Shown here one piece after another: positions 23,119 through 31,641 of a DNA stretch of 38,032 nt. The notes beneath the pieces are model-generated. The model was not told where the DNA came from. It made no database searches and saw nothing but the letters and a program-made list of their open reading frames with translations. A program made the position numbers and the translations under genes. This stretch comes from Microbispora amethystogenes (GTDB lineage: Bacteria; Actinomycetota; Actinomycetes; Streptosporangiales; Streptosporangiaceae). Location of the stretch: the NCBI RefSeq assembly GCF_016863015.1, contig NZ_BOOB01000069.1, positions 1-38,032 on the forward strand. The letters are read 5' to 3'. Position 1 is the first letter of the stretch. The number at the start of each line of letters is the position of its first letter.

Positions 23119-25041
23119 TCAGATCACCGTGAGGGGCAGGAGCTTCCTGCCGGTGGGGCCGACCTGGATCTCCGTCCCCATCGTCGGGCAGACGCCGCAG
23201 TCGTAGCAGGGCGTCCAGCGGCAGTCCTCGACCTCCACGTCGCCCAGCGCGTCCTGCCAGTCCTGCCAGAGCCACTCGCGGTCGAGACCGGCGTCGAGGT
23301 GGTCCCAGGGCAGCACCTCGTGCTCGTCCCGCTCGCGGGTCGTGTACCACTCCACGTCCACCGGCTCACCCTCGAAGGCCCGCTCGGCCGCGGCCATCCA
23401 CCGCTCGAACGAGAAGTGCTCGCTCCAGCCGTCGAACCGGCCGCCGTCCTCCCAGACCGCCCGGATGACCCTGCCCACGCGGCGGTCGCCCCGCGACAGC
23501 AGCCCCTCCACGATCGACGGCTTGCCGTCGTGGTAGCGGTAGCCGATGGCCCTGCCGTACTCCTTGTCGGAGCGCAGGGCCTCGCGCAGCGCCCGCAGCC
23601 GGCGGTCCACCGTCTCGTGGTCGCACTGGGCGGCCCACTGGAACGGCGTGTGCGGCTTGGGCACGAACCCGCCGATGGAGACCGTGCAGCGGACGTCCCG
23701 CGAGCCGGTCGCCTCCCTGCCCGCCCTGATGACCTTCTTGGCCAGGTCGGCGATGCCGAGGACGTCCACGTCCTCCTCCGTCGGCAGTCCGCACATGAAG
23801 TAGAGCTTCACCTGCCGCCAGCCGTTGGAGTAGGCGGTGGTGACCGTGCGGATCAGGTCCTCCTCGGTGACCATCTTGTTGATCACCTTGCGCATCCGCT
23901 CGGACCCGCCCTCCGGCGCGAACGTCAGCCCGGACCGGCGGCCGTTCCGGGACAGCTCGTTGGCGAGGTCGATGTTGAACGCGTCGACCCGGGTGGAGGG
24001 CAGGGACAGCCCGATCTGGCTGCCGTCGTAGCGGTCGGCGAGGCCCCTGGTGATGTCGGCGATCTCGGAGTGGTCCGCGCTGGACAGCGACAGCAGCCCG
24101 ACCTCGCTGAAGCCGGACTCCTTGATCCCCGCCTCGACCATGTCGCCGACCGTGGTGATCGACCGCTCCCGGACCGGACGGGTGATCATGCCCGCCTGGC
24201 AGAAGCGGCAGCCCCGGGTGCAGCCCCGGAAAATCTCGACGCTGAACCGCTCGTGCACGGTCTCGGCCAGCGGGACCAGCGGTTTCTTCGGGTACGGCCA
24301 CTCGTCGAGGTCCATGACCGTGTGCTTGAAGACGCGCGACGGCACGCCGTCGCGGTTGGGGACGACCCGCATGATGCGGCCGTCCGGGTGGTACTCGACG
24401 TCATAGAACTTCGGGACGTACACCCCGCCCGTGGAGGCGAGGCGCATCAGCAGTTCGTCACGGCCGCCGGGGCTGCCCTCGGACTTCCACTCGCGCAGCA
24501 CCTCGGAGATCGCGATGGCGATCTGCTCGCCGTCGCCGAGCACGGCGGCGTCGAGGAAGCCGGCGATGGGCTCCGGGTTGAAGGCGGCGTGGCCGCCCGC
24601 CAGCACGATCGGGTCCTCGCCGGTGCGGTCCGCCGCCTCCAGCGGGATCCCCGCCAGGTCGAGCGCGGTGAGCAGGTTCGTGTAGCCGAGCTCGGTGGCG
24701 AACGACACCCCGAGGACGTCGAACGCGCGAACCGGCCGGTGGCCGTCCACGGTGAACTGCGGGACACCCTCGGACCGCATGAGCGCCTCGAGGTCGGGCC
24801 ACACCGCGTAGGTGCGCTCGGCCAGCGTCTCGGGCAGCTCGTTGAGGATCTCGTAGAGGATCTGCACCCCCTGGTTGGGCAGGCCGACCTCGTAGGCGTC
24901 CGGATACATCAGGGCCCACCGGACGGTCGCCTCGTCCCAGTCCTTGACCGTCGAGTTCAGCTCGCCCCCGACATACTGGATCGGCTTCTGCACCTTCGGC
25001 AGCAGCGGCTCCAGGCGGGGAAACAACGACTCGACAGACAT
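23119..25041 (-). CDS. TIGR03960 B12-binding radical-SAM protein
   Basis: A 640-residue radical-SAM enzyme with an N-terminal cobalamin-binding-like domain (about 40-190) and a radical-SAM core. The 4Fe-4S ligands are Cys274, Cys278 and Cys281 in CTRGCRFC. A second cluster of cysteines, CYDCGVCP, is near the C-terminus and may hold another iron-sulfur centre. The family (TIGR03960) is conserved next to RNase E/G in actinobacteria; its substrate is not known to me. The ATG at 25041 is chosen because TGGAGG lies directly upstream and the family begins MSVESLFPRLE; the longer open frame to 25533 is the shadow of the phosphotransferase gene. It is partnered with the downstream TIGR03936 gene. Confidence 0.92.
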   Translation of the reverse strand: MSVESLFPRLEPLLPKVQKPIQYVGGELNSTVKDWDEATVRWALMYPDAYEVGLPNQGVQILYEILNELPETLAERTYAVWPDLEALMRSEGVPQFTVDGHRPVRAFDVLGVSFATELGYTNLLTALDLAGIPLEAADRTGEDPIVLAGGHAAFNPEPIAGFLDAAVLGDGEQIAIAISEVLREWKSEGSPGGRDELLMRLASTGGVYVPKFYDVEYHPDGRIMRVVPNRDGVPSRVFKHTVMDLDEWPYPKKPLVPLAETVHERFSVEIFRGCTRGCRFCQAGMITRPVRERSITTVGDMVEAGIKESGFSEVGLLSLSSADHSEIADITRGLADRYDGSQIGLSLPSTRVDAFNIDLANELSRNGRRSGLTFAPEGGSERMRKVINKMVTEEDLIRTVTTAYSNGWRQVKLYFMCGLPTEEDVDVLGIADLAKKVIRAGREATGSRDVRCTVSIGGFVPKPHTPFQWAAQCDHETVDRRLRALREALRSDKEYGRAIGYRYHDGKPSIVEGLLSRGDRRVGRVIRAVWEDGGRFDGWSEHFSFERWMAAAERAFEGEPVDVEWYTTRERDEHEVLPWDHLDAGLDREWLWQDWQDALGDVEVEDCRWTPCYDCGVCPTMGTEIQVGPTGRKLLPLTVI

Positions 25042-25112
25042 GCCTCCAGGGTATCGGCTTCCGGGAGTGGCCCCTGCGGATCTTGCCGTCCCTCGTGGGG
25101 CTCCAGGAGGGG

Positions 25113-25994
25113 TCAGAAGGGATGCCACAGCCGGTCGTCCCCGGCGCGCAGCGAGGCCAGGCGGTGCCGCAGCTCCGCGAGGGCCGCGGCGTCCCGGTGC
25201 CCGATGCGCAGGGCGGCCGTCAACGTCTGGAGCTCCCGGATGTCGCGCAGCACCGGATATCCCGGCCAGTCCCGGATGTCGTACCCGTAGGCGTGGACGA
25301 AGCCGTCCCGCTGGGCGTCGGACACGCCGAACCGCGCGCCCTGGAGGCTGGGCACCAGGTCGATCTCGCGCGGCCCGGCGCCGGCCGAGTCCCAGTCGCA
25401 CAGCAACAGCCGGTCCCCCGTGCGGATCAGGTTGCCCCGGTGCGCGTCGCCGTGGACCAGCCCGTACGGCAGCGCGAACTCGACGCGCTCGTAGTACGCC
25501 TCCTCCAGCGCCCCGCACCGCTCCAGCAGCCACTCCCGTTCCTCGTCGTCCAGCACGCGGCTCGCGCGTACGGCCCGCCGCACGCGGCCGAAGGGATCGA
25601 AGGTCGGCAGCTCGAACGGCACGGGCGGCAGGGAGTGCAGGCGGCGCAGCAGGAGGCCGAGCGGGACCGGGTCACCGTCGCCCGCGCCCTCCTCGTAGTG
25701 CCAGAAGGTCGCAAGGCAGCCCTCCACCGCGAGGGGCTGGCGCACGTCGAGCGGCAGCGTGACCGGGAAGCCCTGCTCGTGCAGCCACCTCGTGACCTTG
25801 AGCGAGGTGACCAGCCGGTCGTACTTGCCGGGGGCGCCCGTCTCGGCGAGGCGGACGACCACCCTTTCGCTCGGCAGGTGGTAGACGACGTTGGCGAAGC
25901 TGCGCAGCAGCCGGGCACCGGACGCGTCGAGCCCCGCCAGGCGGCAGGCCTCCGCGAGCGCGGGCGGGATGCCCGCGACGGTGGAGACGGTCAT
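25113..25994 (-). CDS. Aminoglycoside phosphotransferase-family kinase
   Basis: A 293-residue APH/choline-kinase-like protein. The catalytic loop VHGDAHRGNL has Asp183, and the metal-binding CDWDSAGAGPREIDL has Asp200/Asp202. An N-lobe with VVRLAETG and KVTRWLHEQGFPV is present. Family members phosphorylate aminoglycosides, macrolides, homoserine, choline or unknown small molecules; resistance cannot be claimed from the family alone. Its ATG at 25994 overlaps the stop of the upstream HTH/TPR regulator (ATGA), so the two are translationally coupled, suggesting the regulator controls or senses the kinase's substrate. It sits in an apparent insertion between rodA and the radical-SAM gene. Confidence 0.85.
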   Translation of the reverse strand: MTVSTVAGIPPALAEACRLAGLDASGARLLRSFANVVYHLPSERVVVRLAETGAPGKYDRLVTSLKVTRWLHEQGFPVTLPLDVRQPLAVEGCLATFWHYEEGAGDGDPVPLGLLLRRLHSLPPVPFELPTFDPFGRVRRAVRASRVLDDEEREWLLERCGALEEAYYERVEFALPYGLVHGDAHRGNLIRTGDRLLLCDWDSAGAGPREIDLVPSLQGARFGVSDAQRDGFVHAYGYDIRDWPGYPVLRDIRELQTLTAALRIGHRDAAALAELRHRLASLRAGDDRLWHPF

Positions 25995-27442
25995 CCCACG
26001 CCTCCTTCGGTCACGGGTGCCTCCGGCAGCGCGCGGGCCGCCGACTGGGGCAGGCCGGACGCGCAGAACGCCTGCAGCCGGTCGGCGAGCGGGCCGCCCA
26101 CCCGCGGCCGGGCGGCCTGCAGGGTCTCGGCCAGGCTGTCGATCCTGCGCTCGGGCGGCAGGTCGAACAGCGGCGCCATGGCCCGCTCCGCCCCGTCGGG
26201 ATCGTCTTCCATCAGATGCGCGGCGGCGAGGTGGGCCGCGGCCATCGCCTCGCAGCCGTACGACCTGTTCTGCCGGTCCTCCCGGGCGTACAGGTCGAGC
26301 GCCGCGCGGGCCTGGTCGATCGCGCGGTCCGGCCGGCCGAGGTGGAGGTACGCGACGGCCGTGTAGTAGGCGTGCTTGGCGGGCCGGAAGGCGAACTCGC
26401 CGGCGAAGCCGTCGTGCAGTTCGTCCCCCGCCCCCGGCTCGCGGGCGTCGGCCGCCTTGAGCAGGTCGTCCTCGGCCTCGCGGGTCCAGCCGAGCATGGC
26501 GCCGGCGCGGGCGCGCAGCATGTGCAGGCGCGCGCCGCCCTGTCCCCTCGGCAGGTGGGTCAGGCCGGCCTCGGCGTAGCCCGCCGCGTCCTCGTAGCGC
26601 CGGTCCCACAGCGCCACCGACGCCTGCATCCCGCGCGCCCACCCCATCAGCGACTGGTGCCCGGCGATCCTGCCGTACGTCCAGGCGGCGCGGGCGAGGG
26701 TGTCGGCGGGCATCCGGCGGCCCATGTCCATGCTGGCGTTGGCCATGAGACCGCACAGCGTGCCCGCCAGGAAGTACAGCTCACCGGCCTGGGAGGGATG
26801 GACGCGCCGTTCCAGCGCGCGCCGGGCCTGCTCCTGCAGCGCCCGCATCTCGACGAACAGCGGCAGCGGCGACTCCCAGACGTACCGCCGCGACAGCCAG
26901 ATCACCTGGGTGCGCAGCCGCTCCAGCACGCTGTCGCCGACCTCGCTCGTCTCGGCCCGCTCGGCATGCTCGCTGGCCTCCCGGGCGGCGGCGGTGACCA
27001 GGTCCGGCGCCGTGCCGCGCGTCCACGGCCCGCGCTGCCCCTGTTCCGGGCGGCGCATCTCCTCCGGCGTGTAGTCGCGGGCGAACCCGAGTTGCACGGG
27101 CCCGGTCTCGAACAGCCGGCACAGCAGGTCGGTGTAGTCGCGGTCGGGCCGGGCCCCGGCCTCCCACTCCCGCCAGGACCGCTCGGTCAGCCCCCTGCGC
27201 TTGATCCGCTCGCGGTCGCACATCGCGTGGAAGCGCTCGATCGCCTCCTCGACCGTCCACCCGTACGCCAGCCGGACGCACTTGAAGCGCGACAGCCGCG
27301 GGCAGCAGAGATGGATCTCCTCGGCGATCTGGTGGAACACCGCGGTCGTGGGCGGGTCCCCGAGAGCGGCGAGGGTGCGCTCGCGGATACCGCCGGCGAT
27401 CTGGATGGCGGACCGGTCCCCGCCGCGTGAGGGTGTCGTCAT
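25991..27442 (-). CDS. XRE-like transcriptional regulator with TPR domain
   Basis: A 483-residue protein. The N-terminal 110 residues contain a helix-turn-helix-like region (CVRLAYGWTVEEAIERFHAM, then LTERSWREWEAGARPDRDYTDLLCRLF), a variant of the XRE fold common in actinobacterial regulators. The remaining 350 residues are helical with repeated Ala/Leu helix pairs resembling TPRs (for example AGYAEAGLTHLPRGQGGARLHMLRAR). Such proteins bind DNA and sense a peptide or metabolite through the TPR part; the ligand is unknown. The ATG at 27442 follows GGGAGAG; nine further codons upstream are open but unsupported. It overlaps the phosphotransferase gene by four bases and lies 54 bp after the 82-residue protein gene. 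Confidence 0.8.
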   Translation of the reverse strand: MTTPSRGGDRSAIQIAGGIRERTLAALGDPPTTAVFHQIAEEIHLCCPRLSRFKCVRLAYGWTVEEAIERFHAMCDRERIKRRGLTERSWREWEAGARPDRDYTDLLCRLFETGPVQLGFARDYTPEEMRRPEQGQRGPWTRGTAPDLVTAAAREASEHAERAETSEVGDSVLERLRTQVIWLSRRYVWESPLPLFVEMRALQEQARRALERRVHPSQAGELYFLAGTLCGLMANASMDMGRRMPADTLARAAWTYGRIAGHQSLMGWARGMQASVALWDRRYEDAAGYAEAGLTHLPRGQGGARLHMLRARAGAMLGWTREAEDDLLKAADAREPGAGDELHDGFAGEFAFRPAKHAYYTAVAYLHLGRPDRAIDQARAALDLYAREDRQNRSYGCEAMAAAHLAAAHLMEDDPDGAERAMAPLFDLPPERRIDSLAETLQAARPRVGGPLADRLQAFCASGLPQSAARALPEAPVTEGGVG

Positions 27443-27458
27443 CGGCTCTCCCAGTGGT

Positions 27459-27489
27459 GACACCCGCACGCTAATGGTGTCGATGTCAC
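27459..27489. promoter_or_regulatory. Nested inverted repeats before regulator gene
   Basis: GACACC (27459-27464) mirrors GGTGTC (27476-27481), and GTGACA (27457-27462) mirrors TGTCAC (27484-27489), just upstream of the regulator start. TAGCGT (27473-27468, minus) between them could be a -10 element. This suggests self-regulation, which is inference. Confidence 0.3.
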
Positions 27490-27496
27490 GAACCGG

Positions 27497-27745
27497 TCAC
27501 CTCGCGCACCGCGAGTCGCTCTCCTCCACCCGGAGGGGCGCGATGGTCCCGCCGCTGCGCAACTGCGCCGTGAAGAGCTGTCCGCACAGGCTCGCCGGCG
27601 TCTCGGCGAACCACACCGTCGGCGGGTCGCCCGCCGCCGCCGCGGCCCACCGGCCGCCGCCGTACACGATCCGGTAGTCGGGAAAGGCCCTGCGCAGCAG
27701 TTCCAGGGCACGCTGGCGGTCCCGCGCCTCGTCGTCCGGAGTCAC
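27497..27745 (-). CDS. Hypothetical 82-residue protein
   Basis: A small soluble protein, probably alpha/beta: a charged helix (DDEARDRQRALELLRRAFPDY), strands RIVYGGGRWAAAA and PTVWFAETP, then LCGQLFTAQLRSGGTIAPLRV and a short polar end. The start is GTG at 27745 with GGAGGAACG upstream, a clear ribosome site, which makes it a likely real gene despite its length. No family is recognised; it is not the DUF397 type that often accompanies XRE regulators. It leads the regulator and phosphotransferase genes on the same strand, so the three may form one unit. Function unknown. Confidence 0.7.
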   Translation of the reverse strand: MTPDDEARDRQRALELLRRAFPDYRIVYGGGRWAAAAAGDPPTVWFAETPASLCGQLFTAQLRSGGTIAPLRVEESDSRCAR

Positions 27746-27759
27746 CGTTCCTCCGTAAT

Positions 27760-27801
27760 GGTTCGTTCAGCCCCCGAACCTGTTCTGTTCCCATACTGTT
27801 C
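27760..27801. promoter_or_regulatory. Cluster of GTTC/GAAC motifs upstream of 82-aa gene
   Basis: GGTTCG (27760-27765) and CGAACC (27775-27780) form a 6-bp inverted repeat with a nine-base spacer, followed by TGTTC at 27781, 27786 and 27797. It lies in the expected promoter region and may be the operator of the cassette. Confidence 0.35.
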
Positions 27802-27881
27802 GCCGCGCCGTGCGGCCGCCAGTGAGAGCCGGGATCCGCCACCCTGCGAACCGCTCTCATGCGAGTGTGTGTCACGAGGGC

Positions 27882-29054
27882 TCAGGACGAGAACGGCCGC
27901 GACCTGAGGTGGATCGCCTGGAGGACGGCCACCGCCGTCATGTTCGCGAACGTCGCGGTGCCGCCGTAGGACACGAACGGCAGCGGCACGCCGGTGATCG
28001 GCATGATGCCGATGGTCATGCCGACGTTGACGAGGGTCTGGAAGGCGAGCCACGCGACGACCCCGCCCGCGACGAGCGCGCTGAACCGGTCGTTGCACGT
28101 CCGGGCGATCCGGGCGCCGCGCAGCAGGATCACGCCGAGCAGCGCCACCACGGCGACGGACCCGACGAAGCCGAGCTCCTCCCCCGCGACGGTGAAGATG
28201 AAGTCGGTGTGCTGCTCGGGCACGAAGCGGCCGGTCGTCTGCCCGCCGTGGAACAGCCCCTTGCCGAACAGCTCGCCCGAGCCGATCGCCACCAGGGCCT
28301 GCCTGCTGTTGTAACCGACGCCGCGGGGGTCGGTCGACGGGTCGAGCAGCGCCGTGAACCGGGCCACCTGGTACGGCTTGAGCAGCCCCAGCGACCACAC
28401 CGCGACCCCGGCCACGACCGCGAGCAGGATCCCGGCGACCACCCAGCGCTTGCGCACCCCGGAGAGCACGATGATCGCGCCGGTGATCGTCGCGAGCACC
28501 ATCGTCGTGCCGAGGTCGGGTTCGAGCATGATCAGGCCCGCGGCCACACCGGTCAGCACGAGGCACAACGCGACGTTCAGGGCCCGCGGCCGGTCCTTGT
28601 CCCGTTCGGACGGCCGCGCGAGCAGCCGCGCGAGCATCAGCACGAGCACCGGTTTGGCCAGCTCGTCCGGCTGCACGGCGAAGCCGCCGCCGACCATGAT
28701 CCAGGAGTGGTGCCCGTTGATCGTGGAACCCATCGGGGTGAGCACGAGCACCAGTCCCACGAGCGCCACGGCGTACAGCACCGGCGCGTACGTGCGGAGC
28801 CACCGGTAGTCGCTCACGGCGACGGCGCTGTAGAGGGCCAGTCCGATGAGCAGGTTGATCACGTGCTTCTTGGCCATCGCGGTGGGCTCGATGGACGACC
28901 AGGTCCTGGTCGACGACCACACCAGCAGCGTGCCCACGACGCTGAGTGCGAGGACCGCGCCGAGGAGAAGCCAGTCCATCCGCCAGACGACCGCGCCGCG
29001 CCCGATCGCCCGCCGTGCCAGCGATCCGCGTCCCACCCTCATGGCCTCGGTCAT
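27882..29054 (-). CDS. rodA: Rod-shape SEDS glycosyltransferase RodA
   Basis: A 390-residue SEDS-family membrane protein with about ten helices that polymerises lipid II glycan strands and works with the class B PBP encoded just upstream. Family signatures are GHHSWIMVGGGFAVQPDELAKP, LEPDLGTTMV, the large extracellular loop containing GYNSRQALVAIGSGELFGKG and EQHTDFIFTVAGEELGFVG, and the C-terminal GVPLPFVSYGG. The ATG at 29054 lies 10 bp after the mrdA stop with TGAGG upstream; an ATG at codon 5 is an alternative. It ends the mreBCD-mrdA-rodA operon. A weak 7-bp inverted repeat at 27823-27859, past the stop, may help end transcription. Confidence 0.95.
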   Translation of the reverse strand: MTEAMRVGRGSLARRAIGRGAVVWRMDWLLLGAVLALSVVGTLLVWSSTRTWSSIEPTAMAKKHVINLLIGLALYSAVAVSDYRWLRTYAPVLYAVALVGLVLVLTPMGSTINGHHSWIMVGGGFAVQPDELAKPVLVLMLARLLARPSERDKDRPRALNVALCLVLTGVAAGLIMLEPDLGTTMVLATITGAIIVLSGVRKRWVVAGILLAVVAGVAVWSLGLLKPYQVARFTALLDPSTDPRGVGYNSRQALVAIGSGELFGKGLFHGGQTTGRFVPEQHTDFIFTVAGEELGFVGSVAVVALLGVILLRGARIARTCNDRFSALVAGGVVAWLAFQTLVNVGMTIGIMPITGVPLPFVSYGGTATFANMTAVAVLQAIHLRSRPFSS

Positions 29055-29064
29055 GGCAGGCGCC

Positions 29065-31122
29065 TCACTGGGTCCCGTCGCGGCTGATGGCCGGCAGCCG
29101 CGTGACCGGTTTGCCGTCGGGGAGCGCCGGCTGGATCGGCTTGTTGTTGTCGCCCTTGCCGAGGCCGAAGATGCCCTCCCAGATCCGCCGTACGGCGGGC
29201 GCGGCGGTCGAGGCGCCGAAGCCGCCCTGGGCCACCATGACCACCGTGACCAGCCGCGGGTTGTCGGCGGGGGCGAAGGAGGCGAACCACGAGGTGTCCT
29301 CCTTGCCGTAGACCTCCGCCGTGCCGGTCTTGCCGCCGATCTTCACGATGTTCAGCGGGAACCCGCGGAACGCGCCGGCCGCCGTGCCGTCGGACGGCAC
29401 CTCGCTGAGGGCCTTGCGGATGTAGGTGCGGGTCTCGTCGCTGACCGGCAGGTGATACTCCACCGGCACCGGGATCTCCTTGTGCAGCGTGCCGTCGGGC
29501 CGCATGAGCGCCCAGCCGATCCGCGGGCTGCGCACGTTGCCGTCCCCGACGAGCGCGGCGTACGCCCGGGCGAGCTGGAGGGGCGTGACGAGCACGTCGC
29601 CCTGGCCGATGGACAGGTTCACCGCCTCGTACGCGTGGAAGATCATGCCCTCCAGGCAGTTCTCGTTGGCCAGCCGCTTGGCGAACGCGGCGCGGCTCTC
29701 GTTCTTCATCTCCGGGTAGCCGATCTTGGCCCGCCTGCACATCTCGGCCCTGGTCGAGTTGTAGAGGTCCAGCTTCCAGGCGCGGGTGGGGATGCGGCCG
29801 GGCGACTCGCCGGGCAGGTCGATGCCGGTGCGACGGCCGAAGCCGTACGCCTTGGCCATGTTCGGCATCGGCTCCTTGACCTTCGACTTGGGCGTCTTGC
29901 CGCCGTCGCGCAGCCACTCCTCGTATCCGGCCCTGTAGAAGACCGTGTCGCACGACTTCACCAGCGCCTCGTGCAGCGAGATCGCGCCGAGGCTCATGCC
30001 GCCCGCGTTCGGGTACGACCTGCCCTCGACGGTGTAGGCGCCGGGGCACTGGAAGGTGCCGTGCAGCGACTCACCGTCGGCGATCATCGCCGAGGCCGAG
30101 CTGATCTTGAACGTCGAGCCGGGGGCGTACTCGCCCGCGATCGCCCGCGACACCAGCGGCTTGCCCGACTTGTCGGAAAGGAGGCGCCGGTAGTCCTTCT
30201 CGGTGATGCCGCCCGTCCAGACTCTGGGGTCGTAGTTGGGCCGGCTCGCCATCGCGATCACCCGGCCGGTCTTCACGTCGAGGACCACGCCCGCCGCGCC
30301 GTCGGAGTTCGGGATCTCCTGCATGGCCTGGTCGAGCGACTTCTCCACGATCCGCTGCACCTTGGCGTCGATGCTGGTCACCAGGATGTCGCCGGGCACC
30401 GGATCGGACTGCTGGTCGACCGTGATGACCTTGCCCATCCGGTCGACCTGGACGGCGCGCAGGCCCGCCGTGCCGCGCAGGGCGGCGTCGTAGGTCCGCT
30501 CCAGACCGTCGCGGCCGGTGAGATCGACGCCCGAGTAGTTGGCCTTGAGACCCTCGCGCTTCTCCAGCTCGCTCTGCGTCACCGGCTGCAGGTAGCCGAG
30601 AAGCTGGGCGGCGTCCCTGCCGTTCGGATAGTCGCGCATCGCCTGGATGTCGGCGGTGACCCCGGGGAAGTCCTCCTGGCGCTCCAGGATCTGCAGCGCC
30701 GCCCGGGGATTGACGTTCGTCGCCACCGGGATCGGCGTGTACGGCGAGCCGGGCCAGCACGGGCGGCTGACGCCGGGGCCGCACGCCCGGATCTCCATCT
30801 TCAGCTTCGGCAGCGGCACCTTCAGCACGCCCGACAGCCGCCGCAGCACCGCGGCGCCGCCGTCCGGCATGCGCTCCAGCCGGCCGCGGTCCACCGAGAC
30901 CACCAGCGTCGTGCGGTTGCGCACCAGCGGGCGGCCCGAGGAGTCGAGGATCGCCCCCCGTAGGGCGGGCACCCGCACCTCGCGGGTGCGCGTCTCCGTC
31001 GCGACCGTGACGAAACGCGATCCCTGCACCACCTGGACCTGCCACAGCCGGACGACGAGCACGACGATCATGGCGATGACCATCACCTGCAGGACGATCA
31101 GCCGCCCGCGCAACCGTGTCAT
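29065..31122 (-). CDS. mrdA: Penicillin-binding protein 2 (class B transpeptidase)
   Basis: A 685-residue monofunctional transpeptidase that crosslinks peptidoglycan in the elongation or spore-wall complex. One N-terminal membrane anchor (about 7-25) is followed by a dimerisation domain (50-240) and the penicillin-binding domain (270-660). The active site is intact: nucleophile Ser336 in STFK, SCD at 390-392 (the SxN motif with Asp, normal for PBP2 types) and KTG at 598-600. A 35-residue insertion with two cysteines (about 455-490) lies in the catalytic domain. The ATG at 31122 overlaps the mreD stop (ATGA). It partners RodA encoded 10 bp downstream. Confidence 0.95.
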   Translation of the reverse strand: MTRLRGRLIVLQVMVIAMIVVLVVRLWQVQVVQGSRFVTVATETRTREVRVPALRGAILDSSGRPLVRNRTTLVVSVDRGRLERMPDGGAAVLRRLSGVLKVPLPKLKMEIRACGPGVSRPCWPGSPYTPIPVATNVNPRAALQILERQEDFPGVTADIQAMRDYPNGRDAAQLLGYLQPVTQSELEKREGLKANYSGVDLTGRDGLERTYDAALRGTAGLRAVQVDRMGKVITVDQQSDPVPGDILVTSIDAKVQRIVEKSLDQAMQEIPNSDGAAGVVLDVKTGRVIAMASRPNYDPRVWTGGITEKDYRRLLSDKSGKPLVSRAIAGEYAPGSTFKISSASAMIADGESLHGTFQCPGAYTVEGRSYPNAGGMSLGAISLHEALVKSCDTVFYRAGYEEWLRDGGKTPKSKVKEPMPNMAKAYGFGRRTGIDLPGESPGRIPTRAWKLDLYNSTRAEMCRRAKIGYPEMKNESRAAFAKRLANENCLEGMIFHAYEAVNLSIGQGDVLVTPLQLARAYAALVGDGNVRSPRIGWALMRPDGTLHKEIPVPVEYHLPVSDETRTYIRKALSEVPSDGTAAGAFRGFPLNIVKIGGKTGTAEVYGKEDTSWFASFAPADNPRLVTVVMVAQGGFGASTAAPAVRRIWEGIFGLGKGDNNKPIQPALPDGKPVTRLPAISRDGTQ

Positions 31123-31637
31123 GCCGCCCCCCGTCTATAGCCCGGAACCAGCTCCGTACGGCCCGCGCGTCTGCGGCGGCCGCCATACAGGGCGTTGACC
31201 GCCCACAGCACCAGCGGAGCGGCCACGAGATTGCAGACGGCCGCCCGCGGCCACGCCGTCGCCAGCACCCCCCAGGTGACCCCCGGCGCGCCGAGCAGCG
31301 CGCCCAGGCCGGCCACCATGCCGGGCGCGAGCACGCCGCAGGCCGCCATCACGAGCAGCGGCAGGCGATCGCCCATGCGACCGGCCGCGTAGCCGAGGGC
31401 GCACAGGACCAGCGCGTACTGGCCCAGCGTGTGGTTGGCGGGCGGCAGCAGGTCGTAGGCGAGCCCGCCGCAGAAGCCGATCACCGCGCCCGGCAGGGGC
31501 CCGCGCTTGGCCGCGAGCAGGGCGACCGTCAGGAGCACCAGGTCCGGCGCCCACGTGAACAGCAGCCGGTTCACCAGGCTGACCTGCAGCACCAGGGCGA
31601 CGAAGAGCAGCAGCGCCGGGGTGACGTTGCGGAGCAT
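31119..31637 (-). CDS. mreD: Rod shape-determining protein MreD
   Basis: A 172-residue membrane protein with about five helices, the MreD subunit of the elongation complex. Typical features are the PALLLFVALVLQVSLVNRLL first helix, PDLVLLTVALLAAKRGPLPGAVIGFCGGLAYDLLPP and the conserved GQYALVLCALGYAAGR segment. The ATG at 31637 has GGAGG upstream and lies four bases after the mreC stop. Its stop overlaps the mrdA start. The longer open frame to 32135 is the shadow of mreC. Confidence 0.92.
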   Translation of the reverse strand: MLRNVTPALLLFVALVLQVSLVNRLLFTWAPDLVLLTVALLAAKRGPLPGAVIGFCGGLAYDLLPPANHTLGQYALVLCALGYAAGRMGDRLPLLVMAACGVLAPGMVAGLGALLGAPGVTWGVLATAWPRAAVCNLVAAPLVLWAVNALYGGRRRRAGRTELVPGYRRGAA

Positions 31638-31641
31638 CGCT

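Noticed and set aside
25113..25994. An antibiotic resistance gene
   Set aside because: The APH fold is shared by many metabolic kinases, and no residue pattern here assigns a drug substrate.
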